Shown in pieces: positions 1 to 9,445 of a stretch of 64,000 nt of DNA (the stretch's first letter is position 1; each line of letters starts with the position of its first letter). The DNA lies in contig JACEUQ010000002.1 in assembly GCA_024998815.1 (NCBI GenBank), forward strand, positions 882,501 to 946,500, in the 5' to 3' direction. Made by a program: the position numbers and the translations under genes. The stretch comes from Opitutus sp. Its GTDB lineage: Bacteria; Verrucomicrobiota; Verrucomicrobiia; Opitutales; Opitutaceae. Below the pieces are notes generated by a model. The model was not told where the DNA came from, ran no database searches, and was given only the letters and a program-made list of their open reading frames with translations.

Positions 1-470
1 GCGTCGCCAATCCGCGCCATGATACGCGCCACCGGGGTGCGCTCCTGCAGGGTCACCACTAGGATGTCGGGGAAGCGGCGCTCGATGACGGCTTTACTCA
101 CCTGTCCACTCTCCTCCAGCCGCCCCTTGAGCTTGATCAAATCGAGCTCCATCAGGCTGGCCGACTTGGACAAATCCAACGTCCGCTGAACCCAGGTTTT
201 ATCCAGCACACCGTCGGTGCGCACTGTGAAATCACGTACCGGAACGCCCTTGGTGGGCGAGGTGATACGCGCAGGATTGGTGTCCCACAAGTGAACGAGC
301 TCGTAAACACCCCAAGCCGATGCGGCGACCAGCAGCAAGATACCCACGATGTTGCCGACACCCAGAACCAAACGCTTCTTGCCCTCCCTCCCCATCGTGC
401 GCGGTTTCACCTGCTGGGGAATATCTCTCCAGCTGCGCGTGCTCACGTTGTGTGGATTGGACTCGCTCAT
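1..470 (-). CDS. ftsQ: Cell division protein FtsQ, N-terminal part (runs off the window)
   Basis: Only the first 156 codons are inside the window; the 3' part lies beyond base 1. The reading starts MSESNPHNVSTR, has a short basic cytoplasmic segment, one hydrophobic helix at about residues 37-55 (LGVGNIVGILLLVAASAW), then a periplasmic stretch that looks like the start of a POTRA domain (ITSPTKGVPVRDFTVRTDG, then IERRFPDILVVTLQER). The last motif matches the FtsQ/DivIB pattern of a hydrophobic strand followed by xERxP. FtsQ links the early and late divisome with FtsB/FtsL. The ATG lies one base after the ddl stop codon, as the usual last steps of a dcw cluster (ddl-ftsQ). Identity rests on topology, motif and position. 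Confidence 0.85.
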   Translation of the reverse strand, partial: MSESNPHNVSTRSWRDIPQQVKPRTMGREGKKRLVLGVGNIVGILLLVAASAWGVYELVHLWDTNPARITSPTKGVPVRDFTVRTDGVLDKTWVQRTLDLSKSASLMELDLIKLKGRLEESGQVSKAVIERRFPDILVVTLQERTPVARIMARIGD

Positions 471-471
471 C

Positions 472-1422
472 TCAAATAGGGTCGGCTGCTGCCCTTAAAC
501 GAAAACGCTGCACCGCCGGATTCACCAACTCGCGGACCAACTCGGTAAAATCCAGCCCGACACAGCGTGCGCTCATGGGCAAAAGACTGGTTTCTTTCAT
601 GCCCGGGAGCGTGTTGATTTCCAGTAAATAAAGGGGGTTATTCACATTTTGCTCACACAGGATGAAATCGACCCGGGCGTAATCCCGGCAACCGCAGGCG
701 GCATAGGCGATTTCGGCGGCTTTTTGAGCGGCCAACGCGAGCTCTTCGCTGAGCGGTGCAGGCGCAAAGTACTGGGTCGCCCCTTTCGTGTATTTACTCG
801 CGAAATCATAAACTCCGGATTTCGGCTTAATTTCCACCACGCCCATAGCCTTTCCCTGCACCACGCCGACGGACAGCTCACGCCCCACAAGACGTTGTTC
901 AATCAGCCAGTTACCATCAGTTATTGCAGCGAGCGCCTGCGCCAAAATCGCCCGATCGGTGGCAATGGTTAACCCCACGCTGCTGCCCTGGTCATTGGGC
1001 TTAACAACCACTTGAACGCCAAGGGCGGCGATCACCTCGTCCGCCGTGGGCTTTTGCGCGGCGGCGAAGCTCAGCCCGGCCGCCACCGTGATACCGCACG
1101 CGGCGGATGCGGCTTTAGTCGCAGCCTTATCCATGGCGAGCGCACTGCCGGCCGCATCACAGCCCGCATAGGTCACTCCAGCGGCATCGAGCAAACGCTG
1201 CATGCCACCGTCCTCACCAAACGTTCCATGTAACGTCGAAAAAATCACATGCCGACTGGGGTCGAGGCCAGCCGGGATTTCATCGGCATCCACCGTGAAC
1301 AGGCGCGTGGGAAACACGCGGGCAAGCGCCAATGCGGAGGCTGCGCCCGAGCCGATTGAAACTTCACGCTCCGACGAAGTACCGCCACAAAGAACGGCGA
1401 TGATTGGGTCACAATTTTTCAT
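472..1422 (-). CDS. ddl: D-alanine--D-alanine ligase
   Basis: Makes the D-Ala-D-Ala dipeptide used by MurF; cytoplasmic ATP-grasp enzyme. The protein begins MKNCDPIIAVLCGGTSSEREVS, the conserved N-terminal GGxSxEREVS loop of Ddl. The second signature is visible as VVVKPNDQGSSVGL, and the ATP/Mg site as YARVDFILCE and LLEINTLPGM. The length, 316 aa, is normal. An ATG lies 15 bases further upstream, but I chose the inner ATG because GGAAGGACG sits just before it and because it overlaps the murC-murB stop as ATGA, the coupling pattern seen through this operon. The next gene downstream is ftsQ. Confidence 0.95.
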   Translation of the reverse strand: MKNCDPIIAVLCGGTSSEREVSIGSGAASALALARVFPTRLFTVDADEIPAGLDPSRHVIFSTLHGTFGEDGGMQRLLDAAGVTYAGCDAAGSALAMDKAATKAASAACGITVAAGLSFAAAQKPTADEVIAALGVQVVVKPNDQGSSVGLTIATDRAILAQALAAITDGNWLIEQRLVGRELSVGVVQGKAMGVVEIKPKSGVYDFASKYTKGATQYFAPAPLSEELALAAQKAAEIAYAACGCRDYARVDFILCEQNVNNPLYLLEINTLPGMKETSLLPMSARCVGLDFTELVRELVNPAVQRFRLRAAADPI

Positions 1423-3734
1423 AAAACGTCCTTCCACAGTTTTCCATATAGCAGCACCTCGGGCTCCAGTTTCACTCCCTGGCTTTGTTCAACTCGGGCG
1501 CGAACACGACGGACCAGAGCAATCACATCCGCAGACGTGGCGTTGCCGCGATTAACAATAAAATTGGCATGCACCGTCGACACTTCTGCGTCCCCCACCC
1601 GCTCACCCTTGAGTCCGCTCACATCGATCAAACGCCCCGCAGAGTCGTTGGGCGGATTTTTGAAAATACAACCCGCGCTCGGCTCACGCGGCTGCGACTT
1701 CTGGCGCTTTTCCTTATAAGCATCGATCTGCTGGGCGATCGAGGCGGCCTCGGACTGCGAAGCCGGTTTGAGTAACGCGCCAAGGGCAACCGCTTCGTGC
1801 AACTCCGCGCAATGCCGGTAGTCCACGTGCATCTCGCTTTTTTTCAACGTGCGGAGCTCGCCGTCCAACGTCATGAGTTTCACTTCCTCGACCACGTCGA
1901 ACATCCAACCACCCATCGCCCCGGCGTTCATGCGCAGCGCCCCACCGAGATTACCGGGAATTCCCTCCAAAAACTCGAAGCCGACCAAACCGGCCTTGGC
2001 GGCGAGACCGCACAGGTTTTTCAACCTCAACCCTGCCCCCGCCCAGACTCGGCCATCGGCCTGCGGCGCAAAATTCTCCCACGCTGGCTGGCGCAAACTG
2101 ATGACAAGACCGTCCACGCCTTCGTCGGGCACGATCAGATTCGAACCGCGCCCCAAAACGATCACCGGAAGCTTGGCGGTTTTCGCCGCACGAACGAGCG
2201 CCTGTAAATCTTCGATGGATGACGGCTCAGCATAGAGACGCGCGGCCCCGCCCAAACGCATGGTGGTTTTGGCCGCCAGCGACTCTTCCCGCTTAACCGC
2301 AGTCGCAGCCGAAACCACACCACGCAACAACGCGGCCGCCGTATCCCATTTCTGGATGGTTAACGCGGTGATCCATTCGCGCGCCAGCGCATCGATATCA
2401 CCGGCACCCACAAAAACGACCAAGTCATCGGAGCGTAAATCACGCGTTAACTCGGCCAGTGAAGCAGCGGCCAAATCCGCATGATAAACCACGGGGAGCG
2501 TCGCAGCCTGTCGGCATAACTCGGCCTGCACATCCGCAGTTGTTCCACCGGCAATGGACGCTTCGCCAGCGCCATAAACATCGATCAGATAAACAGCATC
2601 GGCCTGCGCCAAGGACGCGGCGAACTCGACTTTGAACTGGGCGGTACGGCTGTAGCGGTGCGGCTGGAACACGGCAATCAACCGGCCACGCGCGCGAACT
2701 CGAAGGCTACCGAGCAACTCACGAATCTCCGCGGGGTGATGCGCGTAATCTTCGATCACGGTTAAATCCCCCGCAGTATATAACACCGCCTGGCGGCGCC
2801 GAACCCCGGGATATCCGGCGAGCGAATGGCTGGCCAGTTGCCCCACGCCCATCAACTGAGCCGCAGCGAGCGCGGCCATGGCGTTGATGGCGTTAAAGCC
2901 ACCCACCGCGCGCACTTCGGCCGTGGAAAAACCAAACAAACCCCCGAGGGCGAGATGCGTAGTTGCGCCGAGCTCGGTGGTGATTGAACCGCGATAATCC
3001 CCAGCCGAACCAAAGGTCAGCGCCGGACGGGAAAGCGCGGCAGCGATGCGCGTTGAAACCTCGCAACCACTGTTAACCAATACCGCCTGCTGCGTGCGCC
3101 CAAACAATGCGCGGAACGTCGCCTCCAATTCCTCCGCTGTGCGGTAATGGTCAGGGTGATCCCAATCGAGATTCACCGCTAAGGTAATCGTCGGCGAAAA
3201 CTGGCCTATCGTACCGTCGCTTTCATCGATTTCGGCGACCACCCATTCATTTCCACCTGCGGAAGCTGGCGGCAGCGCCTCTGAATTAAAAAGTCCGCCC
3301 AACACGTAACCGGCAGGGAAACCCGCCGAAAGCAGGGCTGAAACCAGCATCGCAGTAGTCGTGGTTTTTCCATGCGAACCGCACACGGCAACCAACTTGC
3401 GGTCGCGGGTAGCCTCGGCGAGTAATTCGCCACGTCGCACCATCGGTAAACCACGCGCCAGAGCCGTCACGCGCGCAGGATGCTGCGGCGAAATAGCAGA
3501 GGAAAAGGCGACCAATTGGCATCCCGCTGGAATTACCCCCGGCGCAGTGATGACGACGCCGACACGCACCAACTGGCTGCGCATGGCATCGCTCATCGAA
3601 TCATCTTCACCACTTACGCTAAAGCCGCGTTGAACCAGATAAATGGCAAGCGGGCCCACGCCCATGCCACCCACTCCGGCGCAATGCACCGCAGTGACCT
3701 CGCGTCCAAATAGTTTGGGAAGGACATTACTCAT
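1419..3734 (-). CDS. murC-murB: Fused UDP-N-acetylmuramate--L-alanine ligase / UDP-N-acetylenolpyruvoylglucosamine reductase (MurC-MurB)
   Basis: One 771-aa reading frame carries two cytoplasmic peptidoglycan-precursor enzymes. Residues about 1-455 are MurC: N-terminal GVGGMG nucleotide-fold loop, ATP P-loop GSHGKTTTT at about 119-127, then AEIDESDG, NLDWDHPDHY, EDYAHHPAEI and QPHRYSR. Residues about 470-771 are MurB: LGRGSNLIV and EFLEGIPGNLGGA for FAD binding, a YR pair (VDYRHC), PSAGCIFKNPP and the final EPEV glutamate. In the PSAG-x-IFKNP motif the proton-donor position usually held by Ser is Cys here. The motif is of the short, type II MurB form. Start chosen at MSNVLPKLF, which overlaps the murG stop as ATGA; an ATG 45 bases upstream would lie deep inside murG. 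Confidence 0.95.
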   Translation of the reverse strand: MSNVLPKLFGREVTAVHCAGVGGMGVGPLAIYLVQRGFSVSGEDDSMSDAMRSQLVRVGVVITAPGVIPAGCQLVAFSSAISPQHPARVTALARGLPMVRRGELLAEATRDRKLVAVCGSHGKTTTTAMLVSALLSAGFPAGYVLGGLFNSEALPPASAGGNEWVVAEIDESDGTIGQFSPTITLAVNLDWDHPDHYRTAEELEATFRALFGRTQQAVLVNSGCEVSTRIAAALSRPALTFGSAGDYRGSITTELGATTHLALGGLFGFSTAEVRAVGGFNAINAMAALAAAQLMGVGQLASHSLAGYPGVRRRQAVLYTAGDLTVIEDYAHHPAEIRELLGSLRVRARGRLIAVFQPHRYSRTAQFKVEFAASLAQADAVYLIDVYGAGEASIAGGTTADVQAELCRQAATLPVVYHADLAAASLAELTRDLRSDDLVVFVGAGDIDALAREWITALTIQKWDTAAALLRGVVSAATAVKREESLAAKTTMRLGGAARLYAEPSSIEDLQALVRAAKTAKLPVIVLGRGSNLIVPDEGVDGLVISLRQPAWENFAPQADGRVWAGAGLRLKNLCGLAAKAGLVGFEFLEGIPGNLGGALRMNAGAMGGWMFDVVEEVKLMTLDGELRTLKKSEMHVDYRHCAELHEAVALGALLKPASQSEAASIAQQIDAYKEKRQKSQPREPSAGCIFKNPPNDSAGRLIDVSGLKGERVGDAEVSTVHANFIVNRGNATSADVIALVRRVRARVEQSQGVKLEPEVLLYGKLWKDVL

Positions 3735-4828
3735 GCGCTGCGCGGAGAAGTCAGAGACTGCAAATCGTCGAGTATGCATTTAAGCGTAGCCGAGTGATCC
3801 AAGCGGTGCAGATGCGCCCGAATGCTTTGGCGCCTGGCATCATCCCCAAGCAACTCAAAGACCTCGCGGCTCAACTCGACGGTTTTATTTTGGTCGATAA
3901 CCAGGCCGGCGCCCTGCTGCTCAAACCAAGCGGCATTGGCCCGCTGGTGATCGTCCGCAGCATGTGGATACGGAAGCAGGATCGCCGCGGTTTCACAGCG
4001 AATGAGCTCGGCAATCGAACCGGCACCGGCACGCCCTATCACCAGATCGGCTGCGGAGAGCAACACCGCCACCTGATCACAAAAAGGGATAAAAACAGCG
4101 GCGACAGGCGAGCGGTCGGCCGCTGTTAAATTCATAACTTCCGCCACGCCTTTGCCTAGGCCAGTCACGCAATAAAGTTGTATGCCCGCATTGGCCAATT
4201 GGGGGAGTTCACGACGGGCCCAATCGTTGAGCACGGTTGCACCCTGGCTGCCGCCAAAAATCGCCAAAACTTTACGAGCGGGATCGAGTCCCAGTTTCCG
4301 GCAAGCCTCGTCACGCGGCATACGAGCGATCTCGCGGCGCACAGGCAGACCCGCATGCCGAATCACCTCTTTGGCTATTCCGGGCAAATCGATGCCGGGA
4401 GGCAGATAAACCCGATTGGCGAAGCGACTGAGTGTGCGGATTGCCCGACCGGGCACGCGATTGGCCTCGTGCAACGCCACCGGTACGCCGCGTAATTTAC
4501 CCGCCAGAATGATCGCGGCGGTGGTAAACCCTCCAAAGCCAAAAATGCAGGCGGGCCGCAGGGTTTTCACGAGCCTCATGCTCACAAAAAAGCCCTTGGT
4601 CTGCGAGACGAGGAAACGCACCAAACCCACCGGGGCGCAGGTGAACGGCGTCCCGGGAATCGGTACAAAGCGCAGGTGCGGATATTTTTCGATCAGGCGG
4701 GCGTCCACCCGCTTCTGACTAATCAGAAGCGTGGCGCTATGCCCGCGTTCAGCGAGGCCCTCAGCCAATGCGATACCTGGGGAGAGATGTCCGCCAGTGC
4801 CACCACAAGAAATAATGTAGTTACTCAT
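3731..4828 (-). CDS. murG: Undecaprenyldiphospho-muramoylpentapeptide beta-N-acetylglucosaminyltransferase
   Basis: Transfers GlcNAc to lipid I to give lipid II on the inner face of the membrane. The 365-aa product starts MSNYIISCGGTGGHLSPGIA, the glycine-rich GGTGGHxxP loop typical of MurG, and has the second family pattern FGGSQGA in the middle plus VIGRAGAGSIAELI near the donor site (usual form xxRAGAxTxxE). Length is normal for the family. Start and stop both overlap the neighbours as ATGA (ftsW before, murC-murB after), so translation is probably coupled. Confidence 0.97.
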   Translation of the reverse strand: MSNYIISCGGTGGHLSPGIALAEGLAERGHSATLLISQKRVDARLIEKYPHLRFVPIPGTPFTCAPVGLVRFLVSQTKGFFVSMRLVKTLRPACIFGFGGFTTAAIILAGKLRGVPVALHEANRVPGRAIRTLSRFANRVYLPPGIDLPGIAKEVIRHAGLPVRREIARMPRDEACRKLGLDPARKVLAIFGGSQGATVLNDWARRELPQLANAGIQLYCVTGLGKGVAEVMNLTAADRSPVAAVFIPFCDQVAVLLSAADLVIGRAGAGSIAELIRCETAAILLPYPHAADDHQRANAAWFEQQGAGLVIDQNKTVELSREVFELLGDDARRQSIRAHLHRLDHSATLKCILDDLQSLTSPRSA

Positions 4829-5988
4829 GCGATTTCCTGAAGCGAGCGGCCTTCACGTTGTAACCCGGTACGCGACCAGGTGCGCTGGGTATTAATAATA
4901 ATGCCGATCAGCCCACCCATGAGCAGAAGATTGGATAAGCCCGCGCTGATAAACGGAAGCGACATGCCCTTGGTCGGTAAGCGACCAGTCACGACGCCGA
5001 GATTGATAATCGCCTGCAGGCAAATCATCAAAATCGTGCCCGCCACCAGCAGGTATTGAAAGAGATTGGGCGCACGCCGCAGATGCAAAAATCCGGCGAT
5101 AAACATGATGGTGAACACGCTCACCACTCCGAGAGTGAAGCCCAAACCCAGCTCTTCACCGATCACCGCAAAAATGAAATCCGTGTGCGCTTCAGGTAGG
5201 AAGTTGAGCTGCTGACGCCCCTGCCCCAACCCCACGCCATCGGTGCCACCGACGGCAAAGGCCAGCAGCGACTGCCAAAGTTGATAAGTGCCGGCCTGCT
5301 TGTTGCCCTCCACATCCAGGAAGGCGAGAAACCTACGAAGTCGGTTTTCGTTATGCAGCACCAGCACAGTGAAACCAGCCACCGCCAGTCCCAGCGAAGG
5401 CAAAATGTAGCGCCAGCGTGCACCCGCGAGAAACAGCAGGATTAATCCCACCACCAAAACCAGTGCAGAAGTACCAAAATCAGGTTCAAGAAGGATAAGT
5501 CCGACGAAGGCCATGATGAGGGCCAAGGGCATAATAAAACCCCGTTTAAACTCCGCGATACGCATCTGGTTAATAGCCAGATAATGCGCGAGGCAGAACA
5601 TCATCGCGACTTTACCCAGCTCGGAGACCTGAAAGCGAATAGGCCCAAACCCGAGCCAGCGACGGCTGCCTTTTACCGAAATCCCGATCCCTGGAATGGC
5701 CACCAGGAGGAGCAAGAAAGCGGCTACACCGCCCACAATCCACACGTGCCGGCGTGCGTATTCCAAGTCGACGCGACTGACCACGAAAGCGACAAACGCC
5801 GCGAGTCCAACACCGACAATCTGCTTATTAAGATATGAATACGGACCGCCCTTGAAGGAGACCGTCGCGCTGAACAGAATCGACAATCCGAGCATGGCCA
5901 ACCCGATGGCGCACACGACGATGATCGACGCTGCGTTTAACGTGAAGCGCCCTCGATGGAGATCTGGGGCAGGGACATCATTAACCAT
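4825..5988 (-). CDS. ftsW: SEDS-family peptidoglycan glycosyltransferase FtsW
   Basis: Polymerises lipid II for septal wall together with the class B PBP encoded upstream. The 387-aa protein has about ten hydrophobic segments. SEDS landmarks are visible: GSRRWLGFGPIRFQVSELGK near the third membrane segment, LLLEPDFGTSALV (containing the catalytic Asp region), and the C-terminal GVVTGRLPTKGMSLPFISAG motif. A short N-terminal cytoplasmic tail (MVNDVPAPDLHRGRF) precedes the first helix. Its stop overlaps the murG start. A 57-bp gap separates it from the LysM gene upstream, so it may have its own ribosome entry. Confidence 0.95.
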   Translation of the reverse strand: MVNDVPAPDLHRGRFTLNAASIIVVCAIGLAMLGLSILFSATVSFKGGPYSYLNKQIVGVGLAAFVAFVVSRVDLEYARRHVWIVGGVAAFLLLLVAIPGIGISVKGSRRWLGFGPIRFQVSELGKVAMMFCLAHYLAINQMRIAEFKRGFIMPLALIMAFVGLILLEPDFGTSALVLVVGLILLFLAGARWRYILPSLGLAVAGFTVLVLHNENRLRRFLAFLDVEGNKQAGTYQLWQSLLAFAVGGTDGVGLGQGRQQLNFLPEAHTDFIFAVIGEELGLGFTLGVVSVFTIMFIAGFLHLRRAPNLFQYLLVAGTILMICLQAIINLGVVTGRLPTKGMSLPFISAGLSNLLLMGGLIGIIINTQRTWSRTGLQREGRSLQEIA

Positions 5989-6045
5989 CGAGGTGGCTTC
6001 CAGGAATTCGTGGATTACTCCGTTAGCTTAAAGACGGAACAACAC

Positions 6046-6987
6046 TTACTGGGCCTTGGCGGCACCCGACTCCTCTACCCGAATGACCGGGGCATCGGTG
6101 GTCGACGAAGCCGGTGCAATAAAAGGCGACTCGCCTGCTGCCGGTGCTGCGGCGGGCGCAGTGTCCAGCACGGGTGAAGTGAAGACCGGGGCGACGGCGG
6201 GTGCCGTCGCGGGGGCGGGCGCTTGCGCGGGTGCAGGTGCGGGGGCGGCAGCCTTGGGTGCGGGTTTGGCCGTGGTCGTAGCGGGCTTGACCGTAGAAGT
6301 CGCGGACTTGGTAGCGGCGCTGTGGCTGCCGGGGATCTTCAACGACTGGCCCACACGCAGCTTGGTGGGGTCGGCAATGTTGTTGGCGGTGGCGATATCA
6401 CCGACCTTTACCTGGTATTTTTTAGCGATGGTGCCGAGCGACTCTCCTGACTTAACGACATGAACGGTCGCTGCAGTCGGAACGGCAGCGGGGGCTGCGG
6501 CGGCAGGAACCACGGGTTTCACCTCAACACCCGCGGGGGCGGCGGCTGGCGATGAGGCCTTACCTGGGATCACCAATTTCTGCCCCAAACTCAGGCGCGA
6601 ATCGGCGCGGAGGTTGTTGGCTGCGGTGAGTTGCTTGACGGTGACGCCATTTTTCTTGGCGATGGTCCAAAGGTTATCCCCCTTGGCGACCGAGTAGGTG
6701 GCCGGAGCCGTTGCGGCAGGCGCGGTCGCCTCAACAGCAACGGGAGAACCAGGGCGAGTAGGGCTAAAGCGCACTGCGGCGACGTCGGCAGCAGGGGCTT
6801 CCGTGGTGGCGCCTACAGGTGAATTCATCTCGGTTGCAGCAACTGGAGAATCGGTAGCGGCACCGGCAACAGGCGCGCCGGCAACGGTTTTTTTACCGGT
6901 AGAACGGCAGCCCGGAACAGCGAAGATACACACAAAAACGGCAGCATGGACGCCCATGACTACGCCGAAGATTTTAACAAGTTTCAT
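6046..6987 (-). CDS. Predicted lipoprotein with two LysM domains
   Basis: The 313-aa product opens with MKLVKIFGVVMGVHAAVFVCIF and then AVPGCRSTGKK, a plausible though imperfect lipobox, so export and lipidation are likely. Two LysM peptidoglycan-binding modules follow: TYSVAKGDNLWTIAKKNGV with LGQKLVIPG at about residues 97-140, and VHVVKSGESLGTIAKKYQV with VGQSLKIPG at about 175-220. The linkers and the C-terminal 90 residues are Ala/Pro/Thr-rich and low in complexity. No enzymatic domain is visible. It lies between murD and ftsW inside the dcw operon, so a role in septal or general wall attachment is inferred from position only. Confidence 0.85.
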   Translation of the reverse strand: MKLVKIFGVVMGVHAAVFVCIFAVPGCRSTGKKTVAGAPVAGAATDSPVAATEMNSPVGATTEAPAADVAAVRFSPTRPGSPVAVEATAPAATAPATYSVAKGDNLWTIAKKNGVTVKQLTAANNLRADSRLSLGQKLVIPGKASSPAAAPAGVEVKPVVPAAAAPAAVPTAATVHVVKSGESLGTIAKKYQVKVGDIATANNIADPTKLRVGQSLKIPGSHSAATKSATSTVKPATTTAKPAPKAAAPAPAPAQAPAPATAPAVAPVFTSPVLDTAPAAAPAAGESPFIAPASSTTDAPVIRVEESGAAKAQ

Positions 6988-7030
6988 AGGATGATGGATG
7001 GATTCGGAAATTGAATGGTGAGGATCCGTC

Positions 7031-8326
7031 TTAGCTAACGAAAGCGCCTGAGCAGTTATTCACCAGCGCGATGAACTGCAGTCCCCGATCCTCATAGTTT
7101 TTAAACTGATCAAAACTAGCAAACCCGGGACTGAGTAAAATATTGTCACCTGCTACGGCCATCTCGGCCGCTCGGCGGGCCGCTTCGGCGAGATCAACGC
7201 AGACGGTGTGCGGCATACCGGCGACTCCGGCAAACGTCGCCATCACATTACGGGTCTCCCCGATCAAAAACGAATGTTTCACCTGCGGCACCAACCTGCG
7301 GACAAAGGCAGCCACGTCGCCGCCTTTTGACTTCCCGCCTGCTATCAAAATCACCGGCGTACCAAATCCAGCAACCGCCGCCTCGACGGCGTGGAAATTG
7401 GTGGCCTTGGAATCATTCCACCACGTCACTCCGTCCTTAACTGCTACCCGCGCAAGCCGGTGCGCGCCCAGCTGAAAGCTCTGCGCGGCGGCATACAAAT
7501 CAGTCTCCAGCAGTCCCTGACTACGCCACCAGGCAGCCGCGAGAATGAAGTTTTCCTGCTGCGGATAGTGGGCGAAAACCGTGCCGCGCAACAACACGTC
7601 GCCGGGCTGGCCTTCGGTTTCCACCTGCGCCTCGGCGGGCAAAGTCTGGCGCAATTTCACCGCGTAACTCTGCACGCTGCTTCCTGCAAAAACATACCCG
7701 CCCACGCTGCGCTCAAACAAGCGCCACTTGGCATGGAAATAGGATTCCATGGTGCCGTGCCGCTCCAAGTGATCCTCGGCAAAATTGGTCCAAAGTGCCG
7801 CATCGGCCCGGAAATGCCTAAGTGTTTCCGCTTGGAATGAACTGACCTCGCACACCGCGATCGAATCAGGCGCCCCGCCGTCGCGATCAACCACCAACTG
7901 TGAAAATGAAAAGCCGATATTGCCGGTTGAATACGCGTCGCGACCGACCGAACGCAGGGCATGCGTGAGGAATTCGGTCAACGTGGTTTTCCCATTTGTC
8001 CCTGTAATGGAAACCAGTGAACCACGCCAAAACAGCGAGGCAAAGTCGAGCTCGGCCAAACACACTGAGCCCGCCGCGAGCGCCTCAGCTATCCAGGGAT
8101 GAGTCGGCTGAAATCCAGGTGAATAAATCACCAGTTGGTGCGCGGTTGCAGCTGCGCCCCGGAACTCACTCAGCGCGCCAGCCTTGCCGCCTTGGTCAAA
8201 TATCACGGCAGTGCCGCCGATTTTTTCGATCAGGTTGCACACGGCCCGTCCACTCACACCGCCGCCAAAAACAGCGACCGGATGAGCCAATAAGGGCTGG
8301 ATGAATTCAGGTACGACGAGGTTCAT
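7031..8326 (-). CDS. murD: UDP-N-acetylmuramoylalanine--D-glutamate ligase
   Basis: Adds D-Glu to UDP-MurNAc-L-Ala in the cytoplasm. The chosen start gives 431 aa beginning MNLVVPEFIQPLL, followed by the first Rossmann-type loop VFGGGVSGRAV, the Mur ligase P-loop ITGTNGKTTLTEF, NFAEDHLERHGTMESYFHAK, and the C-terminal NDSKATNFHAVEAAVAGF and LLSPGFASFDQF patterns typical of MurD. The ATG shares one base with the mraY stop (TGATG), which favours it over an ATG 87 bases upstream within mraY. The next gene, for a LysM lipoprotein, begins 43 bp downstream. Confidence 0.96.
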   Translation of the reverse strand: MNLVVPEFIQPLLAHPVAVFGGGVSGRAVCNLIEKIGGTAVIFDQGGKAGALSEFRGAAATAHQLVIYSPGFQPTHPWIAEALAAGSVCLAELDFASLFWRGSLVSITGTNGKTTLTEFLTHALRSVGRDAYSTGNIGFSFSQLVVDRDGGAPDSIAVCEVSSFQAETLRHFRADAALWTNFAEDHLERHGTMESYFHAKWRLFERSVGGYVFAGSSVQSYAVKLRQTLPAEAQVETEGQPGDVLLRGTVFAHYPQQENFILAAAWWRSQGLLETDLYAAAQSFQLGAHRLARVAVKDGVTWWNDSKATNFHAVEAAVAGFGTPVILIAGGKSKGGDVAAFVRRLVPQVKHSFLIGETRNVMATFAGVAGMPHTVCVDLAEAARRAAEMAVAGDNILLSPGFASFDQFKNYEDRGLQFIALVNNCSGAFVS

Positions 8327-9438
8327 CAACGGATTTTCAACGTTCCTAGACCGGCAAGGGCGCACATGAGTGAGATAACCCAAAAACGCAGCACGACTTT
8401 TGTCTCCGGCCAACCGGCTTTTTGAAAGTGGTGATGAATGGGTGCCATGCGAAAGAACCGGCGGCCCTCACCGTAGCGGCGGCGTGTATACTTAAAGAAA
8501 CCGACCTGAATCATGACCGAGATCGCCTCGACCACAAAAACACCTCCCACGATGACGAGCGTAAGGGGTTGTTGCACCATGAAGGCGATCATCCCGATGA
8601 GCCCACCCAGCGCCAGGGAGCCCGTGTCGCCCATGAACAACTCAGCCGGATAGGAGTTGTACCATAAAAACGCCATACCCGCGCCGACCAGCGCGCCGCA
8701 GATCACCGCGAGTTCGCCGGTCCCCGGCACGTGGCTAATGAGCAGGTATTCGGCAATCTTCACGTTGCCGGCCGCATACGCCATGATGCCGTAAACCAAC
8801 GCGACGGTGATGGTGCAACCAATCGCCAGACCATCGAGCCCGTCGGTGAGGTTGATCGCGTTGCTGAACCCAACCACCCAAAAAAAGACTAATACAAATA
8901 GCACTGCCACCGGCATAGCAGTGAGAATCGGATACTTAATAAACGGGACCCATAACTCGCGGATTTTATCCGAGCTGGTCGGATGCAGCACCAAGGCCGC
9001 CAAGGCGATGATGGTGATGAGCGTCTGCCAGCCCATTTTCTCGCGCGAGGAGATGCCGTCCCGGTTTTTTTTGACCACCTTGAGGTAGTCATCGCGAAAT
9101 CCAACCCCAGTCAGCGCGGTGTAAACAAAGAGCGATACCAGGACCCAGATATTCGGTTGGGCCCAGAGAACCGTGCTGAAGAAGACGGAAAAAAAAATGA
9201 GCAACCCACCCATAGTCGGGGTGTTTTTCTTGTCGAATTTCTGCGCAAGATCACCGGTGCGATCATCGTCGTAATGTTGCCCAAACTTGAGTGCGCCCAG
9301 CTTACGGATGAGCCAGGGCCCAATCACAAAGCCGATCAACGTGGCCGTGCCCGCCGCCATTAGGGTGCGCAGCGTGATGAACCGCAGCACACGCAGCGGT
9401 CCCCATACATTTTCGTAGTCGGCCAGATAGCTGAACAT
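8326..9438 (-). CDS. mraY: Phospho-N-acetylmuramoyl-pentapeptide-transferase
   Basis: Integral membrane enzyme that joins UDP-MurNAc-pentapeptide to undecaprenyl phosphate, making lipid I. The 370-aa protein shows about ten membrane segments and the family motifs KKNTPTMGG, GFRDDYLKV (the Asp pair), FSNAINLTDGLDGLA and the histidine-rich RFFRMAPIHHHFQ near the C terminus. Length is typical. It sits seven bases after murF and overlaps murD by one base, so the order murF-mraY-murD of the classical dcw cluster is kept. Confidence 0.97.
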   Translation of the reverse strand: MFSYLADYENVWGPLRVLRFITLRTLMAAGTATLIGFVIGPWLIRKLGALKFGQHYDDDRTGDLAQKFDKKNTPTMGGLLIFFSVFFSTVLWAQPNIWVLVSLFVYTALTGVGFRDDYLKVVKKNRDGISSREKMGWQTLITIIALAALVLHPTSSDKIRELWVPFIKYPILTAMPVAVLFVLVFFWVVGFSNAINLTDGLDGLAIGCTITVALVYGIMAYAAGNVKIAEYLLISHVPGTGELAVICGALVGAGMAFLWYNSYPAELFMGDTGSLALGGLIGMIAFMVQQPLTLVIVGGVFVVEAISVMIQVGFFKYTRRRYGEGRRFFRMAPIHHHFQKAGWPETKVVLRFWVISLMCALAGLGTLKIR

Positions 9439-9445
9439 CGTTGGA

